Below are positions 62,501 to 64,000 of a DNA stretch of 64,000 bases, piece after piece. Position 1 is the first letter of the stretch. Each line of letters opens with the position of its first letter. Source of the stretch: Thalassotalea sp. PS06 (GTDB lineage Bacteria; Pseudomonadota; Gammaproteobacteria; Enterobacterales; Alteromonadaceae); contig NZ_CP041638.1 of the NCBI RefSeq assembly GCF_007197775.1, forward strand, positions 3,658,001 to 3,722,000, given 5' to 3'. The translations under genes and the position numbers were made by a program. The notes below the pieces were generated by a model. The model saw nothing but the letters and a program-made list of their open reading frames with translations, was not told where the DNA came from and searched no databases.

Positions 62501-63934
62501 ATGTTAGCCATGCAAAAAAACCTAAGCCGGTCGTTTTACGTCCTGCTCAGCTTACCCTCAACGGCAATGGGATTTGCCCTGTCGATTCAGATTGCGGCAT
62601 TAAGCTGGTTATTAAGTACCAAATACGGACTGGATATTCATGAAGTCGGTTTGGTTTGGGCAGCAGGTCCAATCGCCGGCATTCTTGGCCAGGTAATTAT
62701 CGGTATTATCAGTGATAATGTCTGGTTCTGGGGGGGGCGTCGTCGTCCGTTTATCATTGTCGGCGGTGTGCTTGCCGGAATGATGCTACTGGCATTGCCG
62801 AATATTGATATTATCTCCACCTCCTTAGGTATCGATGGCCTTTTGGGTATCGCTATTGTTATCGCTCTGACTCTGGATTTATCGATTAATGTCAGTATGA
62901 ATCCAACTCGTTCGATTATTGCTGATGTAACGCCGCAGGGTGAACAACGCACCAAAGGGTACACCTGGATGCAGTTAATCTCAGGTACTTTCGGGATGAT
63001 GGCTTATGCCATTGGTGCGACACTAGGTAACTACGTACTGATTTACCTGGGCGCGGCCCTGGTATTTTTGCTAGCGATAATTCCACCATTTTTCATTGAA
63101 GAGCCAAAACAGCTAACCGAAAACGAAGACGGTTCGGATAAAGGCGCGATCAGCTTTAAAGAAATTCTTATCAATATTAAGCCGCTTTGGGGCTTTTTGA
63201 TTTACGATGTCTATGCCTTATTTCTCACATTAGCCGGCATTAAAGTTGACAACTATTGGGTGGAGATTGCCTGTCTAATCCTCACCGCCTATTTTGTTAT
63301 TACAACCCTGATCCCATCGGAAAAAGGTAAAGACGAAGAACAAGCGAACTTAATTGGCTTTCGTAAAGTTTTGGCAGCGCACTCATTTAGCTGGATTGGC
63401 ATTCAGTCAATGTTTGTATTTATATTGTTTTTCTTGAAAGACAAGATGCCAGGCATTGGTGATGACGAGCTAGGTAAGATCATCAACCTAAGCTTTCTGG
63501 TTTTAAACGGCGTTGCAGCCGTGTTGCCTGCGCTTATTCTATTGCCACTTACTAAGTCTTACGGCCTGGTTCGCGTTCACACTGTCTGTATCGCGACCAT
63601 GGCGTTGGGTTACTTTGGTGTGGTGTTATTTGGCCAGAATGAGTACATGCTTTATGGCTTGATGGCATTTCTTGGCATAGGTTGGTCAGCAGTGATCTCT
63701 CTGGCGTTCGCAATTATGTCGGAAAAAATCGACCCGTCTCGCATGGGTAGCTACATGGGACTATTCAACCTTTCGGTTGTGATTCCACAGCTCGTAGTTA
63801 GCCTGGGTGTTGGTCTTGTGGTTTCGCAAGCGGATGACAAAGCCCTGATTTTCGTGATTAGCGCCGTGAGCCTGTTAATCTCTGCCATCGCCTGGATGCG
63901 CGTTGAAGAGATCAAACCAAAAGCTCTGACTTAG
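62501..63934 (+). CDS. MFS transporter (SLC45/sugar-symporter-like)
   Basis: 477 aa with about 12 TM helices. The cytoplasmic motif between TM2 and TM3 reads ISDNVWFWGGRRRPFIIVGG, characteristic of the SLC45-type sucrose/maltose transporters. A long cytoplasmic segment (KQLTENEDGSDKGAISFKEI) joins the halves. The substrate is a sugar by family resemblance only. The ATG at 62501 has an in-frame ATG six codons... downstream at 62510. A hairpin terminator follows. Confidence 0.86.
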   Translation: MLAMQKNLSRSFYVLLSLPSTAMGFALSIQIAALSWLLSTKYGLDIHEVGLVWAAGPIAGILGQVIIGIISDNVWFWGGRRRPFIIVGGVLAGMMLLALPNIDIISTSLGIDGLLGIAIVIALTLDLSINVSMNPTRSIIADVTPQGEQRTKGYTWMQLISGTFGMMAYAIGATLGNYVLIYLGAALVFLLAIIPPFFIEEPKQLTENEDGSDKGAISFKEILINIKPLWGFLIYDVYALFLTLAGIKVDNYWVEIACLILTAYFVITTLIPSEKGKDEEQANLIGFRKVLAAHSFSWIGIQSMFVFILFFLKDKMPGIGDDELGKIINLSFLVLNGVAAVLPALILLPLTKSYGLVRVHTVCIATMALGYFGVVLFGQNEYMLYGLMAFLGIGWSAVISLAFAIMSEKIDPSRMGSYMGLFNLSVVIPQLVVSLGVGLVVSQADDKALIFVISAVSLLISAIAWMRVEEIKPKALT

Positions 63935-63940
63935 GAAAGA

Positions 63941-63978
63941 TGAGCCAGCGGCTGCAATTCCGCTGGCTTTAAAAAATT
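63941..63978 (+). terminator. Hairpin terminator after the MFS gene
   Basis: Stem AGCCAGCGG (63943-63951) / CCGCTGGCT (63960-63968), followed by TTAAAAAATT. The T-run is short, so termination strength is uncertain. Confidence 0.6.
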
Positions 63979-64000
63979 CCCACGCTCTAAACCTACCGAA

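Overview
The window looks like a chromosomal segment of a marine gammaproteobacterium of the order Alteromonadales. This is inferred from the neighbourhoods yicC / rph-pyrE and bioH / comF(gntX) / nfuA, a TonB receptor with PHA depolymerases and a flavin halogenase, a YpfJ-type metalloprotease, and intergenic DNA packed with REP-like palindromes. I saw no rRNA, tRNA or CRISPR array.

Layout. 1-10.9 kb: a TonB-dependent receptor, an SRPBCC protein, an SDR oxidoreductase, an outer-membrane-type protein, two divergently transcribed PHA/PHB-depolymerase-type esterases of opposite catalytic architecture, and a flavin-dependent (tryptophan-type) halogenase. 10.9-19.8 kb: two apparently identical, inverted copies of a 1559-bp IS110-family (IS1111-like) element bracket an S9 peptidase and a HipBA module, followed by a PPOX-family protein. 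19.8-22.4 kb: a secreted serine hydrolase with a choice-of-anchor domain. 22.4-39 kb: an accessory island. It holds an orphan B3-like domain related to NgoFVII-type restriction enzymes, an IS66 element with perfect 8-bp target duplication and a broken tnpB, a LlaJI/BsuMI-like restriction-modification operon (two m5C methyltransferases, a McrB-like AAA+ protein, and a DUF2357/PD-(D/E)XK nuclease), a CSD-DUF1294 protein, a Fic protein with a palindromic upstream region, and a second HipBA module with its own palindromic operators. 39-64 kb: mostly core genes (yicC, a GMC oxidoreductase set, rph, pyrE, VapBC-type TA, MscS channel, OYE, bioH, comF, M14 peptidase, nfuA, a GIY-YIG protein, a serine hydrolase, a PH-domain pair, ypfJ, an MFS transporter) separated by REP arrays and MITEs.

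Most notable. The IS1111-like element sits at the same point of a GGGGTCAGA...TCTGACCCC palindrome in both copies. Its roughly 420-nt 3' noncoding region holds a 10-nt copy of the left junction and a 9-nt copy of the right junction. That is what a seekRNA/bridge-RNA guide for REP targeting would look like. Other genome-structure signals are REP palindromes with constant flanks but covarying stems, both HipBA modules bracketed by intergenic direct repeats, a MITE whose 3-bp target duplication exactly restores a broken GFA-family gene, and an almost perfect IscR type 1 site upstream of nfuA.

How the genes work together. The depolymerases and the TonB receptor suggest extracellular polymer scavenging. 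The RM operon, Fic, HipBA and VapBC form defence and addiction cargo that mobile elements have repeatedly entered. rph-pyrE, yicC, nfuA and bioH are housekeeping (RNA processing, pyrimidine synthesis, Fe-S delivery, biotin).
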